This document shows positions 1 through 7,128 of a DNA stretch of 64,000 nt, one piece after another. The DNA comes from Luteimonas sp. MC1825 (GTDB lineage: Bacteria; Pseudomonadota; Gammaproteobacteria; Xanthomonadales; Xanthomonadaceae), in contig NZ_CP061714.1 of NCBI RefSeq assembly GCF_014764385.1, positions 62,001 to 126,000 of the forward strand, written 5' to 3'. Each line of letters opens with the position of its first letter. Positions within the stretch are counted from its first letter, which is position 1. The notes beneath the pieces were generated by a model. The model searched no databases. It was given only the letters and a program-made list of their open reading frames with translations, and had not been told where the DNA came from. The position numbers and the translations under genes were made by a program.

Positions 1-167
1 CCGAGTTGGCTTCGGCAAAAGCGCAGTGAGAGCTCTTGGCCGCGCGAGCCAATCGGCTCGGCCCTGGTCGACGCAAGTGCCAGCCCAAGCTGCTCGCCAA
101 GACTTGTTGTACTGTTCGGCTCAGGGGTTGGGCTGCAGTGTGTTCGGCGCGGGTGCCGGCAGCAGCG
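1..167 (+). other. Cassette c1 (partial): ORF-less cassette, family A
   Basis: Left end is cut by the window. The remaining part matches the other family A cassettes: the GCTTCGG block near 10-18, the block TGAGAGCTCTTGGCCGCG at 28-45, and the shared 3' module at 103-135 (TTGTTGTACTG then TCAGGGGTTGGG). No ORF with coding character is present. Confidence 0.7.
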
Positions 168-279
168 GCCTAACAAGTCGTTCAAGCCGAAGCCGCTTCG
201 TTACGCAAACCACATGGCAGGTAAAGCTTGCCATGTGCTTCGCTCCACTGCGCGTCTCGGCTTAACTCTGGCGTTAGGC
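168..279 (+). repeat. attC1 (112 bp)
   Basis: R'' GCCTAAC at 168-174 and R' GTTAGGC at 273-279. Centre has CCACATGGCA and TGCCATGTG arms around AAGCTT. Confidence 0.95.
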
Positions 280-302
280 CGCAGATTGAGGTCGTGGCAA
301 AC

Positions 303-710
303 ATGACCAGCAAGAGCATCACCGTTGCGGTGCTACTCGTGTTTGCAGCTTTCGTGCTCCTGTCACTTCTCCGTGGCGCCCCCTATCTCGAAGCATCTTT
401 GCCTGGTGGCCTGCCGCTTGGAAACTTGTTGGTCGCACTAGGCCTTTGTGCCATGGCGGTAGCGTCTACCGCTCTCAGCTTGCGCGGCACAGCCCGGCGT
501 ACCGCCGCTCTCGTTGCGCTAGCGGGCGCAGTGTTTTGGCTCCCCGTATCGGTGCTGCTGGCCGGCAACCCGCAACTCAACTTCGGCAGCGAGCTCGGTG
601 CAGCTTGGCTCGCCTTCAGCGTGGCGGTCTTCGCGGCCGCATGTTTTACTTTGCTTTGGGGGTTAGGGGCATCCGTGTTTGCCAAGTTCCGCCGCGCGGG
701 TGCGGCCTAA
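303..710 (+). CDS. Cassette c2: four-helix membrane protein, unknown function
   Basis: The 135-residue product has hydrophobic stretches near residues 5-23, 41-59, 69-90 and 101-125, so it should be an inner-membrane protein with about four helices. No family is recognised. The ATG at 303 is the first in the cassette proper, with a weak GAGG about 12 nt upstream. The frame also stays open back into attC1, but that part is attC sequence. The stop is the TAA inside the R'' GCCTAAC of attC2, so the gene fills its cassette completely. Confidence 0.75.
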   Translation: MTSKSITVAVLLVFAAFVLLSLLRGAPYLEASLPGGLPLGNLLVALGLCAMAVASTALSLRGTARRTAALVALAGAVFWLPVSVLLAGNPQLNFGSELGAAWLAFSVAVFAAACFTLLWGLGASVFAKFRRAGAA

Positions 711-816
711 CAAGTCGTTCAAGCCGACGCCGCTTCGGGGCGCAAACCACATGGCAGGTAAAGCTTGCCATGTGCTTCACGCCCCTACGCAGCGCGGCTT
801 AACTCTGGTGTTAGGC
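705..816 (+). repeat. attC2 (112 bp)
   Basis: R'' at 705-711 and R' at 810-816. This variant has GGGGCGCAAACC on the 5' side pairing with the CACGCCCC type 3' side. Confidence 0.95.
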
Positions 817-819
817 CGC

Positions 820-1134
820 ATGGCAGCCGTCCTCGCAATCGTCCAGTTCGTGCTTGTGCCGATCCTGCTGGTGGTGGCTCTGGCCGTGCGCTTCGCTGGC
901 AACGCAACGCCGCTCAACGTGGTTGATTACGCTCGCGTGTCGGATCCTGTGGCGCTTCATCGCTGGGCAGGTAACAGGCTTCTTGTGCTGCCGCTCGTGT
1001 TCTTGGTCGGCGGCTACACCTCGTACGCCTTCCCGGCGCTCGCTCTGGTGATTCTTGGCGCAGCAACAGTCGTCTGTCTCTGCGTAGCCGTCTGGCTTGC
1101 GCTCGGGGCTGAAAGATTCCAGAGTGCGGCCTAA
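820..1134 (+). CDS. Cassette c3: three-helix membrane protein, copy 1 of 3
   Basis: 104 residues with hydrophobic helices near 3-24, 53-70 and 73-96, and a conserved central segment PLNVVDYARVSDPVALHRWA. Nearly identical to the gene at 4661-4975 and about 80-85 percent alike to that at 9332-9646, all in this array. The start lies three bases after the R' heptamer (GTTAGGC-CGC-ATG), so there is no room for a separate leader; the AGG of R' is the only Shine-Dalgarno-like stretch. The stop TAA lies in the next R''. Family not recognised; the presence of three copies supports it being a real gene. Confidence 0.85.
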   Translation: MAAVLAIVQFVLVPILLVVALAVRFAGNATPLNVVDYARVSDPVALHRWAGNRLLVLPLVFLVGGYTSYAFPALALVILGAATVVCLCVAVWLALGAERFQSAA

Positions 1135-1240
1135 CTATGCGTTCAAGCCGAACCCGCTTCGTTACGCGGCCCACATGGCAGAGAAAGCTTGCCATGTGGT
1201 CCGCTCCACTACGCGGGTCGGCTTAACTTAGGTGTTAGGC
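1129..1240 (+). repeat. attC3 (112 bp)
   Basis: R'' at 1129-1135, R' at 1234-1240. Identical to attC11 except one base near position 6, which fits duplication of the whole cassette. Confidence 0.95.
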
Positions 1241-1243
1241 CGC

Positions 1244-1723
1244 ATGTACCTTCCGATCCAGCTTGCCGGACTTACTAGCAGAGACTTGGCCAGCTGCTGC
1301 GGCAGCAAGGTCTCACGCATCGCGTGGCCGGCGGCGCAGTCATCCGATTGCACCTGGCATCTAGAGCTGATCTGGCTGGACGGTACGGTTTGGACGGTGC
1401 GCGGTGTCCCGACAATGACGGAGTCAGGACATGAGATGGGGTCGCTTAGAGTGGAGCGGACCCTGGCCCGGCCCCTGCCCGGGGAGTTCGCTAGGGAGAA
1501 CATGATCCTCAATGACTTGGAGGTAGCCTCCATCAGCATCGGGACTGCGTCAGAGGCTGGTGTGAGATCGGATTGCGGCATCTCGCTCAGGGATCGGGCG
1601 GGCAACGACTGGACTGTTGTGACCGCACCGTCTACCGGAGCCGTTGCAGTTATTTGGCCTGGTGAGGCTCCTCCAGCAACGGAATTCTTGCTCTCCAGTT
1701 TTATGTGGAGGTCACTCCAATGA
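1244..1723 (+). CDS. Cassette c4: hypothetical protein
   Basis: 159 residues, mixed composition, no signal peptide or membrane helix and no recognised domain. The ATG lies three bases after R' (GTTAGGC-CGC-ATG), the same arrangement as the c3 gene. The middle region (about 40-60) is rich in Trp (WHLELIWLDGTVW), suggesting beta-strands. The stop is TGA at 1721-1723, before the attC. The opposite strand also has a long open frame (1228-1770); the + strand is preferred because it follows cassette polarity. Confidence 0.6.
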   Translation: MYLPIQLAGLTSRDLASCCGSKVSRIAWPAAQSSDCTWHLELIWLDGTVWTVRGVPTMTESGHEMGSLRVERTLARPLPGEFARENMILNDLEVASISIGTASEAGVRSDCGISLRDRAGNDWTVVTAPSTGAVAVIWPGEAPPATEFLLSSFMWRSLQ

Positions 1724-1752
1724 TCATCGTTCCCTGGCATCCCGCGGTGGCG

Positions 1753-1864
1753 GCCTAACAATGCGTTCAAGCCGAAGCCGCTTCGTTACGCAAACCACAT
1801 GGCAGGTAAAGCTTGCCATGTGCTTCGCTCCACTGCGCGTCTCGGCTTAACTTAGGCGTTAGGC
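1753..1864 (+). repeat. attC4 (112 bp)
   Basis: R'' at 1753-1759, R' at 1858-1864; ACATGG / CCATGT central arms. Confidence 0.95.
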
Positions 1865-2173
1865 CTTGTTTCCCGCACTGTTGTTGCCGGGTTCCAGGCA
1901 ATCTGTAGCGCCTCGCTCATCCGCAGCGTTTGCACCTCGCACGCGCGGTACAGGCATCGGCAGTCAGCCCTGCAACACCTCGGCTTCGGACAGGCGCGAC
2001 TCTCCGCAAGATTCGACCGGCCGAGTCGGCTTCGGAAAGGGCGCTGTGAGAGTTCTTGGCCGCGCGCTCGGTACGTCGGGCTCCGAGCGGGCCGAGCCCA
2101 AACGTCCGGCCAAGACTTGTTGTAGTGTTTCGCTCAGGAGTTGGGCCATCGCAGGTCGGTGCGGGCTGCGGCG
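1865..2173 (+). other. Cassette c5: ORF-less cassette, family A
   Basis: No convincing ORF; open frames on both strands reflect GC-rich sequence and run into the attCs. It begins CTTGTTTCCCGCACTGTTGT and carries the family A blocks in order: CTCGCACGCGCGGT, CTCGGCTTCGGACAGGCGCG, CGCAAGATTCGACC, GTGAGAGTTCTTGGCCGCGC, then the 3' module at about 2116-2146. The same order recurs in c9, c10, c19, c22, c23, c25 and c27. A structured RNA or other non-protein function is inferred from conservation only. Confidence 0.75.
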
Positions 2174-2285
2174 GCCTAACAATGCGTTCAAGCCGAAGCC
2201 GCTTCGCTACGCGGTCCAGGCGGCAGGTAAAGCTTGCCACCTGGTCCGCTCCACTACGCGTCTCGGCTTAACTTAGGTGTTAGGC
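2174..2285 (+). repeat. attC5 (112 bp)
   Basis: R'' at 2174-2180, R' at 2279-2285. Variant with CAGGCGGCAGG / TTGCCACCTGG central arms. Confidence 0.95.
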
Positions 2286-2347
2286 CTCACGAAGCATCAC
2301 GGCATGTGGTAGTTGTACAGCTTTACCCACCAGGGGAGGGGGTTGGT

Positions 2348-2587
2348 ATGTCTGAGCTTATGACCGGGGGCTTCGGTCTCGTCGTTGTTCTCTTCTTGTT
2401 CGTCCTTGCGCTGCTTTGGTTCTTGCTGCCGTTCGCGATCTTCGGCACAAAAGACAAGCTCGCCGAGATCATCGCTGAGTCAAAGAAGACTAATAATGAG
2501 CTGGCCCGCATTTCTGCGGAGCTGGCCGCAACACGTAGCGCAATCGCGGTGCTGGTGCCACAGCGCTCTGTCGCAAGTGAGGCCTAA
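2348..2587 (+). CDS. Cassette c6: small single-helix membrane protein with coiled-coil tail
   Basis: 79 residues. One hydrophobic helix at about 8-32 is followed by a charged helical segment (about 35-68) with heptad-like leucine/isoleucine spacing, likely a cytoplasmic coiled coil. An AGGGGAGG tract just before the ATG (about 2332-2341) is a strong ribosome site, so start 2348 is preferred to the open frame running back into attC5. The stop is the TAA of R''. Function unknown. Confidence 0.75.
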   Translation: MSELMTGGFGLVVVLFLFVLALLWFLLPFAIFGTKDKLAEIIAESKKTNNELARISAELAATRSAIAVLVPQRSVASEA

Positions 2588-2693
2588 CTATGCGTTCAAG
2601 CCGACACCGCTTCGTTACGCCAACCACATGGCAAAGACAGCTTGCCATGTGGCCGGCTCCACTGCGCGGCGCGGCTTAACTTAAGTGTTAGGC
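2582..2693 (+). repeat. attC6 (112 bp)
   Basis: R'' at 2582-2588, R' at 2687-2693; variant with GCAAAGACAGCTTGC centre. Confidence 0.95.
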
Positions 2694-2716
2694 CTGACAC
2701 CAGGCATCGTCGCAGC

Positions 2717-2745
2717 TTGACAGTACGTATCCGAAGGGATACGGT
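2717..2745 (+). promoter_or_regulatory. Promoter and palindromic operator of the toxin-antitoxin cassette
   Basis: A consensus -35 TTGACA at 2717-2722 is 17 bp from TACGGT at 2740-2745, a plausible -10, just ahead of the toxin ATG at 2751. Within the spacer lies a perfect 7-bp inverted repeat, CGTATCC-GAAG-GGATACG (2726-2743), well placed for autorepression by the antitoxin. Seen directly; regulation is inferred from how type II antitoxins act. Confidence 0.65.
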
Positions 2746-2750
2746 GCGTC

Positions 2751-3047
2751 ATGAGCATATTCCTTCGCACGTCGGAGTTCGACGCGTGGCTGAAAGGGCT
2801 ACGGGATCCGATAGCAACAGCTCGCATCGCGGCGCGCATCCGCTCCGCAGAGGCGGGCAACTTCGGTGACTGTGCCCCGGTGGGTGACGGCATCTCCGAG
2901 ATGCGGATTCACGTCGGCCCTGGATATCGTTTGTACTACTGCCGCCGCGGCGACGTCACCTATTTGCTGCTCTGCGCGGGAGACAAGTCGTCCCAGCCGA
3001 AGGACATCCTGAAAGCCAAGACTCTCCTCAAGAGTCTGGAGAACTGA
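2751..3047 (+). CDS. Cassette c7: RelE/HigB-like toxin
   Basis: 98 residues resembling the RelE/ParE-superfamily addiction-module killer proteins (HI1419-like). Typical features are the N-terminal SEFDAWLKGLRD region, the basic AARIRSAEAGNFGD segment, and the strand pair MRIHVGPGYRLYYCRRGD near residues 50-67, followed by the lysine-rich C-terminal helix. Members usually cut mRNA on the ribosome or act on gyrase; which applies here is not visible. It is followed after 2 bp by the antitoxin gene, toxin first as in HigBA systems, and has its own promoter, as expected for a module that stabilises a cassette array. Confidence 0.88.
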   Translation: MSIFLRTSEFDAWLKGLRDPIATARIAARIRSAEAGNFGDCAPVGDGISEMRIHVGPGYRLYYCRRGDVTYLLLCAGDKSSQPKDILKAKTLLKSLEN

Positions 3048-3049
3048 CC

Positions 3050-3346
3050 ATGAAGAACATCGCCGCTTTTGATGCCGCCGACTATCTCGACAACGACATT
3101 GTCATTGCTGAGTACCTGAACGCTGCGTTGGAAGATGAGAATCCCAACGTCTTTCTTCAGGCAATCGCTGACGTTGCAAAGGCTCGAGGTATGAGCAAGC
3201 TGGCCAAGGACACCGGACTTGGTCGTGAGAGCCTGTACAAGGCGTTGGCCCCGGGCGCAAAGCCACGCTACGACACTGTACTTAAGCTGGTTCGTGCGCT
3301 TGGCGTTGAGCTGCATACAACGCCAGCTCATGCAAGCCAGGCCTAA
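3050..3346 (+). CDS. Cassette c7: HigA-like antitoxin
   Basis: 98 residues matching the addiction-module antidote family that pairs with HI1419-like toxins. The helix-turn-helix lies at about 50-90: MSKLAKDTGLGRESLYKAL and then YDTVLKLVRALGVEL. It should neutralise the upstream toxin and bind the inverted repeat at 2726-2743. The start follows the toxin stop by 2 bp, so the two are co-transcribed and probably translationally coupled. The stop TAA belongs to R'' of attC7. Confidence 0.9.
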   Translation: MKNIAAFDAADYLDNDIVIAEYLNAALEDENPNVFLQAIADVAKARGMSKLAKDTGLGRESLYKALAPGAKPRYDTVLKLVRALGVELHTTPAHASQA

Positions 3347-3452
3347 CAATGCGTTCAAGCCGAACCCGCTTCGTTACGCGGCCCAGGCGGCAGATAAAGC
3401 TTGCCACCTGGTCCACTCCACTGCGCGGGTCGGCTTAACTTAGGTGTTAGGC
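3341..3452 (+). repeat. attC7 (112 bp)
   Basis: R'' at 3341-3347, R' at 3446-3452; CAGGCGGCAG / TGCCACCTGG variant. Confidence 0.95.
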
Positions 3453-3457
3453 CCCAA

Positions 3458-3805
3458 ATGAAGACTGTCGCGTTGTTGCTCCTACTCTTCTTGGCTTGGG
3501 GAACCAATGTTGTCCGCGCGGCTGAGCTCACAGCGTCAGCCGAGTGGGCCGCTTCCGTGCAGGAGAGAGTTCTGAGCAACTGGTCGCGGCCAGCCCCCCG
3601 GTCTGCGCCCGTAGCGACTTGCCGTATCTATCTCACGATATCGCTTGCCGGTACTGTAGAAGCAGCAGAGTTCAGACAACCGTGTGGAGATGATGCGCTG
3701 GAGCAATCGATCCGCGCAGCTGTTCAGCGATCGTCGCCGCTGCCACTGCCACGGGATCCTCGTGCATTCCAGCGCTTGCTGGTTCTAAACTTCCAAGCTC
3801 GCTGA
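3458..3805 (+). CDS. Cassette c8: secreted protein with TonB/TolA C-terminal-like domain
   Basis: 115 residues. An N-terminal signal peptide (hydrophobic 3-18, cleavage probably after VRAA near residue 22) is followed by a compact domain. The segment CRIYLTISLAGTVEAAEF, then LEQSIRAAVQRSSPLPLP and LLVLNF resemble the C-terminal domain of TolA/TonB proteins. Two cysteines may form a disulfide. Without a membrane anchor or proline-rich spacer it is not a full TonB; it may be a free periplasmic domain. The ATG is five bases after R'. Confidence 0.7.
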   Translation: MKTVALLLLLFLAWGTNVVRAAELTASAEWAASVQERVLSNWSRPAPRSAPVATCRIYLTISLAGTVEAAEFRQPCGDDALEQSIRAAVQRSSPLPLPRDPRAFQRLLVLNFQAR

Positions 3806-3811
3806 GTTGGG

Positions 3812-3923
3812 GCCTAACAATGAGTTCAAGCCGAAGCCGCTTCGTTCCACAAAGCACATGGCAGATACAGCTTGCCATGTACTTTGCTCCACTACGCGTC
3901 TCGGCTTAACTTGGGTGTTAGGC
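3812..3923 (+). repeat. attC8 (112 bp)
   Basis: R'' at 3812-3818, R' at 3917-3923; ATGAGTTC instead of the usual ATGCGTTC after R''. Confidence 0.95.
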
Positions 3924-4223
3924 CTTGTTTCCCGCACTGTTGTTGCCGGGTTCCAGGCGATCCGTAGCGCATCGCTTATCCGCTGCGTTTGCACTTCGCA
4001 CGCGCGGTGCAGGCATCGGCAGTCAGCCCTGAAACACCTCGGCTTCGGACGGGCGCGACTGTTCGCAAGATTCGACCTGCCGGGTCGGTTTCGGGCAGTG
4101 CGCGGTGAGAGTTCTTGGCCGCGCGCATGGTGCGTTTCGGCAGCACCAGACACGGCGCTTGTTGTACTGTTCACCTCAGGGGTTGGGCTGCCGCACGTCG
4201 GGCGCAGGTGCCAGGGAACGGCG
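3924..4223 (+). other. Cassette c9: ORF-less cassette, family A
   Basis: Begins CTTGTTTCCCGCACTGTTGT and keeps all family A blocks, with the 3' module at 4158-4190. Very similar to c19 and c27, including the tail GGCGCAGGTGCCAGGGAACG. No convincing ORF. Confidence 0.75.
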
Positions 4224-4283
4224 GCCTAACGAGTCGTTCAAGCCGATGCCGCTTCGCGGCACGGCTTAACTCTGGTGTTAGGC
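4224..4283 (+). repeat. attC9 (60 bp)
   Basis: R'' at 4224-4230, R' at 4277-4283. Short hairpin AAGCCGATGCCGC-TTCG-CGGCACGGCTT with one bulged A. Confidence 0.95.
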
Positions 4284-4597
4284 CTTGTTCCCCGCTCTGT
4301 TGTAGCAGTGCTTTCCCGCAACCTGGTTCATGCCGCTTCGTCGTTGCGGTGGGCACCTCGCACGCGCGGTGGGAGGCATCGGCAGTCGGCCCTGAAGCAC
4401 CTCGGCTCCGGACACGCGCGACTACCCGCAAGATTTGACCTGCCGGGTCGGCTTCGGAAATGGCGCTATGAGAGTTCTTGGCCGCGCGCTCGGTGCATCC
4501 GGCTCCGATCGCAGAAAGCCCAAGCTCCCGGCCAAGAGTTGTTGTAGTGTTTCCGCTCGGGTGTTGGGCTATCGCAGGTCAGGTAAGGGCTGCGGCG
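4284..4597 (+). other. Cassette c10: ORF-less cassette, family A, diverged 5' end
   Basis: The first 70 bases differ from other members, but from CTCGCACGCGCGGTG onward all family A blocks are present in order, with the 3' module at 4538-4570. No convincing ORF. Confidence 0.72.
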
Positions 4598-4657
4598 GCC
4601 TAACAATGCGTTCAAGCCGAAGTTGCTTCGCAACTCGGCTTAACTTAGGTGTTAGGC
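4598..4657 (+). repeat. attC10 (60 bp)
   Basis: R'' at 4598-4604, R' at 4651-4657. The stem reads AGTTGC-TTCG-CAACT where other short sites read AGCCGC...GCGGCT, a paired base change. Confidence 0.95.
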
Positions 4658-4660
4658 CGC

Positions 4661-4975
4661 ATGGCAACGGTCCTCGCAATCGTCCAGTTCGTGCTTGTGC
4701 CGATCCTGCTGGTGGTGGCTCTGGCCGTGCGCTTCGCCGGCACCGCAAAGCCACTCAACGTGGTTGATTACGCTCGCGTGTCGGATCCTGTGGCGCTTCA
4801 TCGCTGGGCAGGTAACAGGCTTCTTGTGCTGCCGCTCGTGTTCTTGGTCGGCGGCTACACCTCGTACGCCTTCCCGGCGCTCGCTCTGGTGATTCTTGGC
4901 GCAGCAACAGTCGTCTGTCTCTGCGTAGCCGTCTGGCTTGCGCTCGGGGCTGAAAGATTCCAGAGTGCGGCCTAA
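4661..4975 (+). CDS. Cassette c11: three-helix membrane protein, copy 2 of 3
   Basis: 104 residues, nearly identical to the c3 gene (820-1134); differences cluster near residues 3 and 29-31. Three hydrophobic helices at about 3-24, 53-70 and 73-96. The ATG follows the R' heptamer by three bases and the stop is the TAA of R''. The following attC is also almost identical to that of c3, so the entire cassette was duplicated rather recently. Function unknown. Confidence 0.85.
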   Translation: MATVLAIVQFVLVPILLVVALAVRFAGTAKPLNVVDYARVSDPVALHRWAGNRLLVLPLVFLVGGYTSYAFPALALVILGAATVVCLCVAVWLALGAERFQSAA

Positions 4976-5081
4976 CCATGCGTTCAAGCCGAACCCGCTT
5001 CGTTACGCGGCCCACATGGCAGAGAAAGCTTGCCATGTGGTCCGCTCCACTACGCGGGTCGGCTTAACTTAGGTGTTAGGC
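4970..5081 (+). repeat. attC11 (112 bp)
   Basis: R'' at 4970-4976, R' at 5075-5081; one base different from attC3. Confidence 0.95.
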
Positions 5082-5094
5082 CGCAGGTGATGCT

Positions 5095-5439
5095 TTGACG
5101 CACAACGTGCTATTTGTCTGTGGCAAGAACCGTCTTCGCAGCCCGACCGCGGAGCAGGTGTTCGCAGACTGGCCGGGAGTCGGGACAGCTTCCGCCGGGA
5201 CGGGCAACGACGCGGACTGTCCAGTCTCGGCTGAGCTGATCGCCTGGGCAGACACAGTGCTCGTTATGGAGTCCGCGCACCGGGTGAAGGTTGCGGCCAA
5301 GTTCCAGCCTGAGCTGCGGGGCAAGCGCGTGGCGGTCCTGGGCATTCCAGACCAATACGAGTACATGGCGCCGGAGCTCGTCCGGCTGCTCCAGCAAAAG
5401 GTTCCGCGCTACTTGCCGGCTCGCAGGGGCGCAGCTTAG
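5095..5439 (+). CDS. Cassette c12: predicted low-molecular-weight protein tyrosine phosphatase-like protein
   Basis: 114 residues. The N-terminus VLFVCGKNRLRSPTAE contains the C-x5-R-S phosphatase loop (Cys9, Arg15), as in the COG4551 group of predicted tyrosine phosphatases. The later IPDQYEYM segment (about residue 83) carries an Asp in the place of the general acid. It is shorter than classical enzymes (about 150 residues). The start is TTG, preceded by AGGTGA four bases upstream; the nearby ATG at 5090 stops at once. Substrate unknown. Confidence 0.8.
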   Translation: MTHNVLFVCGKNRLRSPTAEQVFADWPGVGTASAGTGNDADCPVSAELIAWADTVLVMESAHRVKVAAKFQPELRGKRVAVLGIPDQYEYMAPELVRLLQQKVPRYLPARRGAA

Positions 5440-5445
5440 TCTGCG

Positions 5446-5557
5446 GCCTAACAATTCGTTCAAGCCGACGCCGCTTCGTTACGCAAACCACATGGCAGGT
5501 AAAGCTTGCCATGTGCTTCGCTTCACTGCGCGGCGCGGCTTAACTCAGGCGTTAGGC
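5446..5557 (+). repeat. attC12 (112 bp)
   Basis: R'' at 5446-5452, R' at 5551-5557; ACATGG / CCATGT arms. Confidence 0.95.
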
Positions 5558-5573
5558 CTTTGAGGAGAGTTCT

Positions 5574-5855
5574 ATGCGACTTGCCGTCCTTCTAACTGCA
5601 CTCGTGGGTTTGAGCGCCTGCGCCAGTCAGCCCAAGAACCCAGGGCCGACGGACTCTGATTCGTTCCCTAAGTGCGAGCGTGTCAACTGCACCGAGCCAG
5701 TGGCAGAGTTGCGTGCGCCTGAGGGCGCAGTCCTGTCATTCGAGATCTGCAATGACGGAGCAAGCCGCAACTACTCGTATCGGCGGTCCGGGAAGGCTTG
5801 GGTACTCACGTCGTACTCCATGGCCGCAACCACCTGTCCTTCTGCGCAGCCGTGA
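5574..5855 (+). CDS. Cassette c13: small lipoprotein
   Basis: 93 residues with a lipoprotein signal: MRLAVLLTALVGLSAC, modified Cys at residue 16. The mature part has three further cysteines and no recognised domain. A GAGGAGAG ribosome site lies about 6 bases before the ATG. Expected in the outer or inner membrane facing the periplasm. The stop (TGA) is 18 bases before attC13. Confidence 0.8.
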   Translation: MRLAVLLTALVGLSACASQPKNPGPTDSDSFPKCERVNCTEPVAELRAPEGAVLSFEICNDGASRNYSYRRSGKAWVLTSYSMAATTCPSAQP

Positions 5856-5873
5856 GGGCCGCATGGCACAAAG

Positions 5874-5985
5874 GCCTAACAATGCGTTCAAGCCGAACCC
5901 GCTTCGTTACGCGGCCCAGGCGGCAGGTACAGCTTGCCACCTGGTCCGCTCCACTGCGCGGGTCGGCTTAACTTAGGTGTTAGGC
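5874..5985 (+). repeat. attC13 (112 bp)
   Basis: R'' at 5874-5880, R' at 5979-5985; CAGGCGGCAG variant. Confidence 0.95.
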
Positions 5986-6012
5986 ACCACACCAACCAGT
6001 TCGGAGCGTCGT

Positions 6013-6318
6013 ATGGGCGGAGCAGTCGTACTTGTCAGCTATCGTTCGCTTCCTGGGCATGTGGACACGGCTAAGCGTGAGATCGGCGGTCTCATTGCCA
6101 CTGTCCAAGCCGTTGAGCCAGATTGCGGCGGCATCACCATGCTCCAAGAGGCAAGTGACCCAACGCGCTTCACACTGATCGAGCATTGGCCAAGCCAAGA
6201 AATCTTCCTGGGGCCACACATGCAACAGCCGCACATACAAACCTTCATCAAGAGCGCCGGGGCCTTCCTCGCAGGGCCACCGGATATCTCTTTTTGGCAT
6301 CTTGTCGGTGGTGCCTAA
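6013..6318 (+). CDS. Cassette c14: ABM-fold (YgiN-like) monooxygenase family protein
   Basis: 101 residues with the layout of antibiotic biosynthesis monooxygenase (ABM) ferredoxin-like proteins: first strand VVLVSYRSLPG, the helix with two acidic positions, GGITMLQEASDPTRFTLIEHW (about 40-60) and HIQTFIKSAGAFLAGPPD. YgiN relatives oxidise quinols; many others are structural homologues with no known substrate. The start ATG at 6013 was chosen over the upstream open frame because the latter lies in attC. The stop is the TAA of R''. Confidence 0.75.
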   Translation: MGGAVVLVSYRSLPGHVDTAKREIGGLIATVQAVEPDCGGITMLQEASDPTRFTLIEHWPSQEIFLGPHMQQPHIQTFIKSAGAFLAGPPDISFWHLVGGA

Positions 6319-6424
6319 CAATGCGTTCAAGCCGAAGCCGCTTCGTTCCGCAAAGCACATGGCAGGTACAGCTTGCCATGTGCTTTGCTCCACTATGCGT
6401 CTCGGCTTAACTTAGGTGTTAGGT
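6313..6424 (+). repeat. attC14 (112 bp)
   Basis: R'' GCCTAAC at 6313-6319, but R' is GTTAGGT (6418-6424). The altered base is matched by the R'' (ACCTAAC) of attC15, i.e. the other end of cassette c15. Confidence 0.93.
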
Positions 6425-6448
6425 GTGACTGAAAGGATTCCCCTACCC

Positions 6449-7114
6449 ATGAATCGAGTAAAGCTAGCCCGCATGCTCGCCGTTTGTGTGGTGCTGTTTG
6501 GGCTGGCGTTCTACGCAGTCGGTGCCACAATCAAGCCCGGCTACTCCAGCGTCAGCCATTTCATCAGCGAGCTCAACGCCGCTGGTACTGCGTGGGCCCA
6601 AGAACTTGGGTACTTCGGCTTTATCCCGCTCGGGATCCTGTTCGGTGCATTCTTGTGGGCTGCTGGGCCGCATGCGCAGGTTCGTGGCGTAAGCCGGCTG
6701 GGTTGGTTCTTGCTCTGGGCGCAGCCCCTAACACTGGTCGCGGTCGCTTTTGCCCCCTGTGACGCAGGCTGCCCGCTTGAAGGTTCGGCCTCCCAAGAGC
6801 TGCACAACCTACAGGGCGTCGTTGCCTACTTCGCTTCCGGCCTCGGGCTCATTTTGCTGTCATTTGCTCCGCCACTCGCAGATTCGCCAGCTTACCGGCG
6901 CTACTTCCTTCGCCTGGCTGGTGCAGCCTTCGCTATCTTTTTCGTTCTTATGCTCTCCCCTGACGTCGCATCCATACGTGGAGCATTACAGCGCACGGCG
7001 GACGCATTTCTGGCCTTGTCGCTTCTGCTCATCGCGTGGCACGTTGTCCGGCAGGATGCGCAGGTCACACCTAACAATTCATTCAAGCCGACACCGCTTC
7101 GCGGCGCGGCTTAA
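6449..7114 (+). CDS. Cassette c15: DUF998 family membrane protein
   Basis: 221 residues with about six hydrophobic helices and the DUF998 signature near residues 27-50 (GYSSVSHFISELNAAGTAWA), then PCDAGCPLEG near 110. Integral inner-membrane protein of unknown role. GAAAGGA about 11 bases before the ATG may serve as ribosome site. Unusually, no stop occurs before the attC: the frame reads through R'' and ends at the TAA in the second half of attC15, so the last 15 residues (TPNNSFKPTPLRGAA) are attC-encoded. Confidence 0.85.
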   Translation: MNRVKLARMLAVCVVLFGLAFYAVGATIKPGYSSVSHFISELNAAGTAWAQELGYFGFIPLGILFGAFLWAAGPHAQVRGVSRLGWFLLWAQPLTLVAVAFAPCDAGCPLEGSASQELHNLQGVVAYFASGLGLILLSFAPPLADSPAYRRYFLRLAGAAFAIFFVLMLSPDVASIRGALQRTADAFLALSLLLIAWHVVRQDAQVTPNNSFKPTPLRGAA

Positions 7115-7128
7115 TTCAGGTGTTGGCC
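7069..7128 (+). repeat. attC15 (60 bp), degenerate R'
   Basis: R'' ACCTAAC at 7069-7075; R' is GTTGGCC at 7122-7128 instead of GTTAGGC. Encodes the C-terminus of the DUF998 protein. Confidence 0.85.

Noticed and set aside
1..300. Integron integrase gene intI and attI
   Set aside because: Searched for on both strands near the left end and within the array; none seen. The array is open at the window edge, so the platform is presumably outside.
228..302. N-terminal extensions of cassette genes into the preceding attC (reading PPGPLHCAGRLN or PCASLHCASRLN)
   Set aside because: These are translations of the attC itself from a TTG codon; genes have ATG or GTG starts inside the cassette.
1866..2276. 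Long open frames in ORF-less cassettes on both strands
   Set aside because: They cross attC sequence, start with TTG or attC ATGs, are Arg/Ser/Ala-rich as expected from GC-rich non-coding DNA, and are not the same frame between family members.
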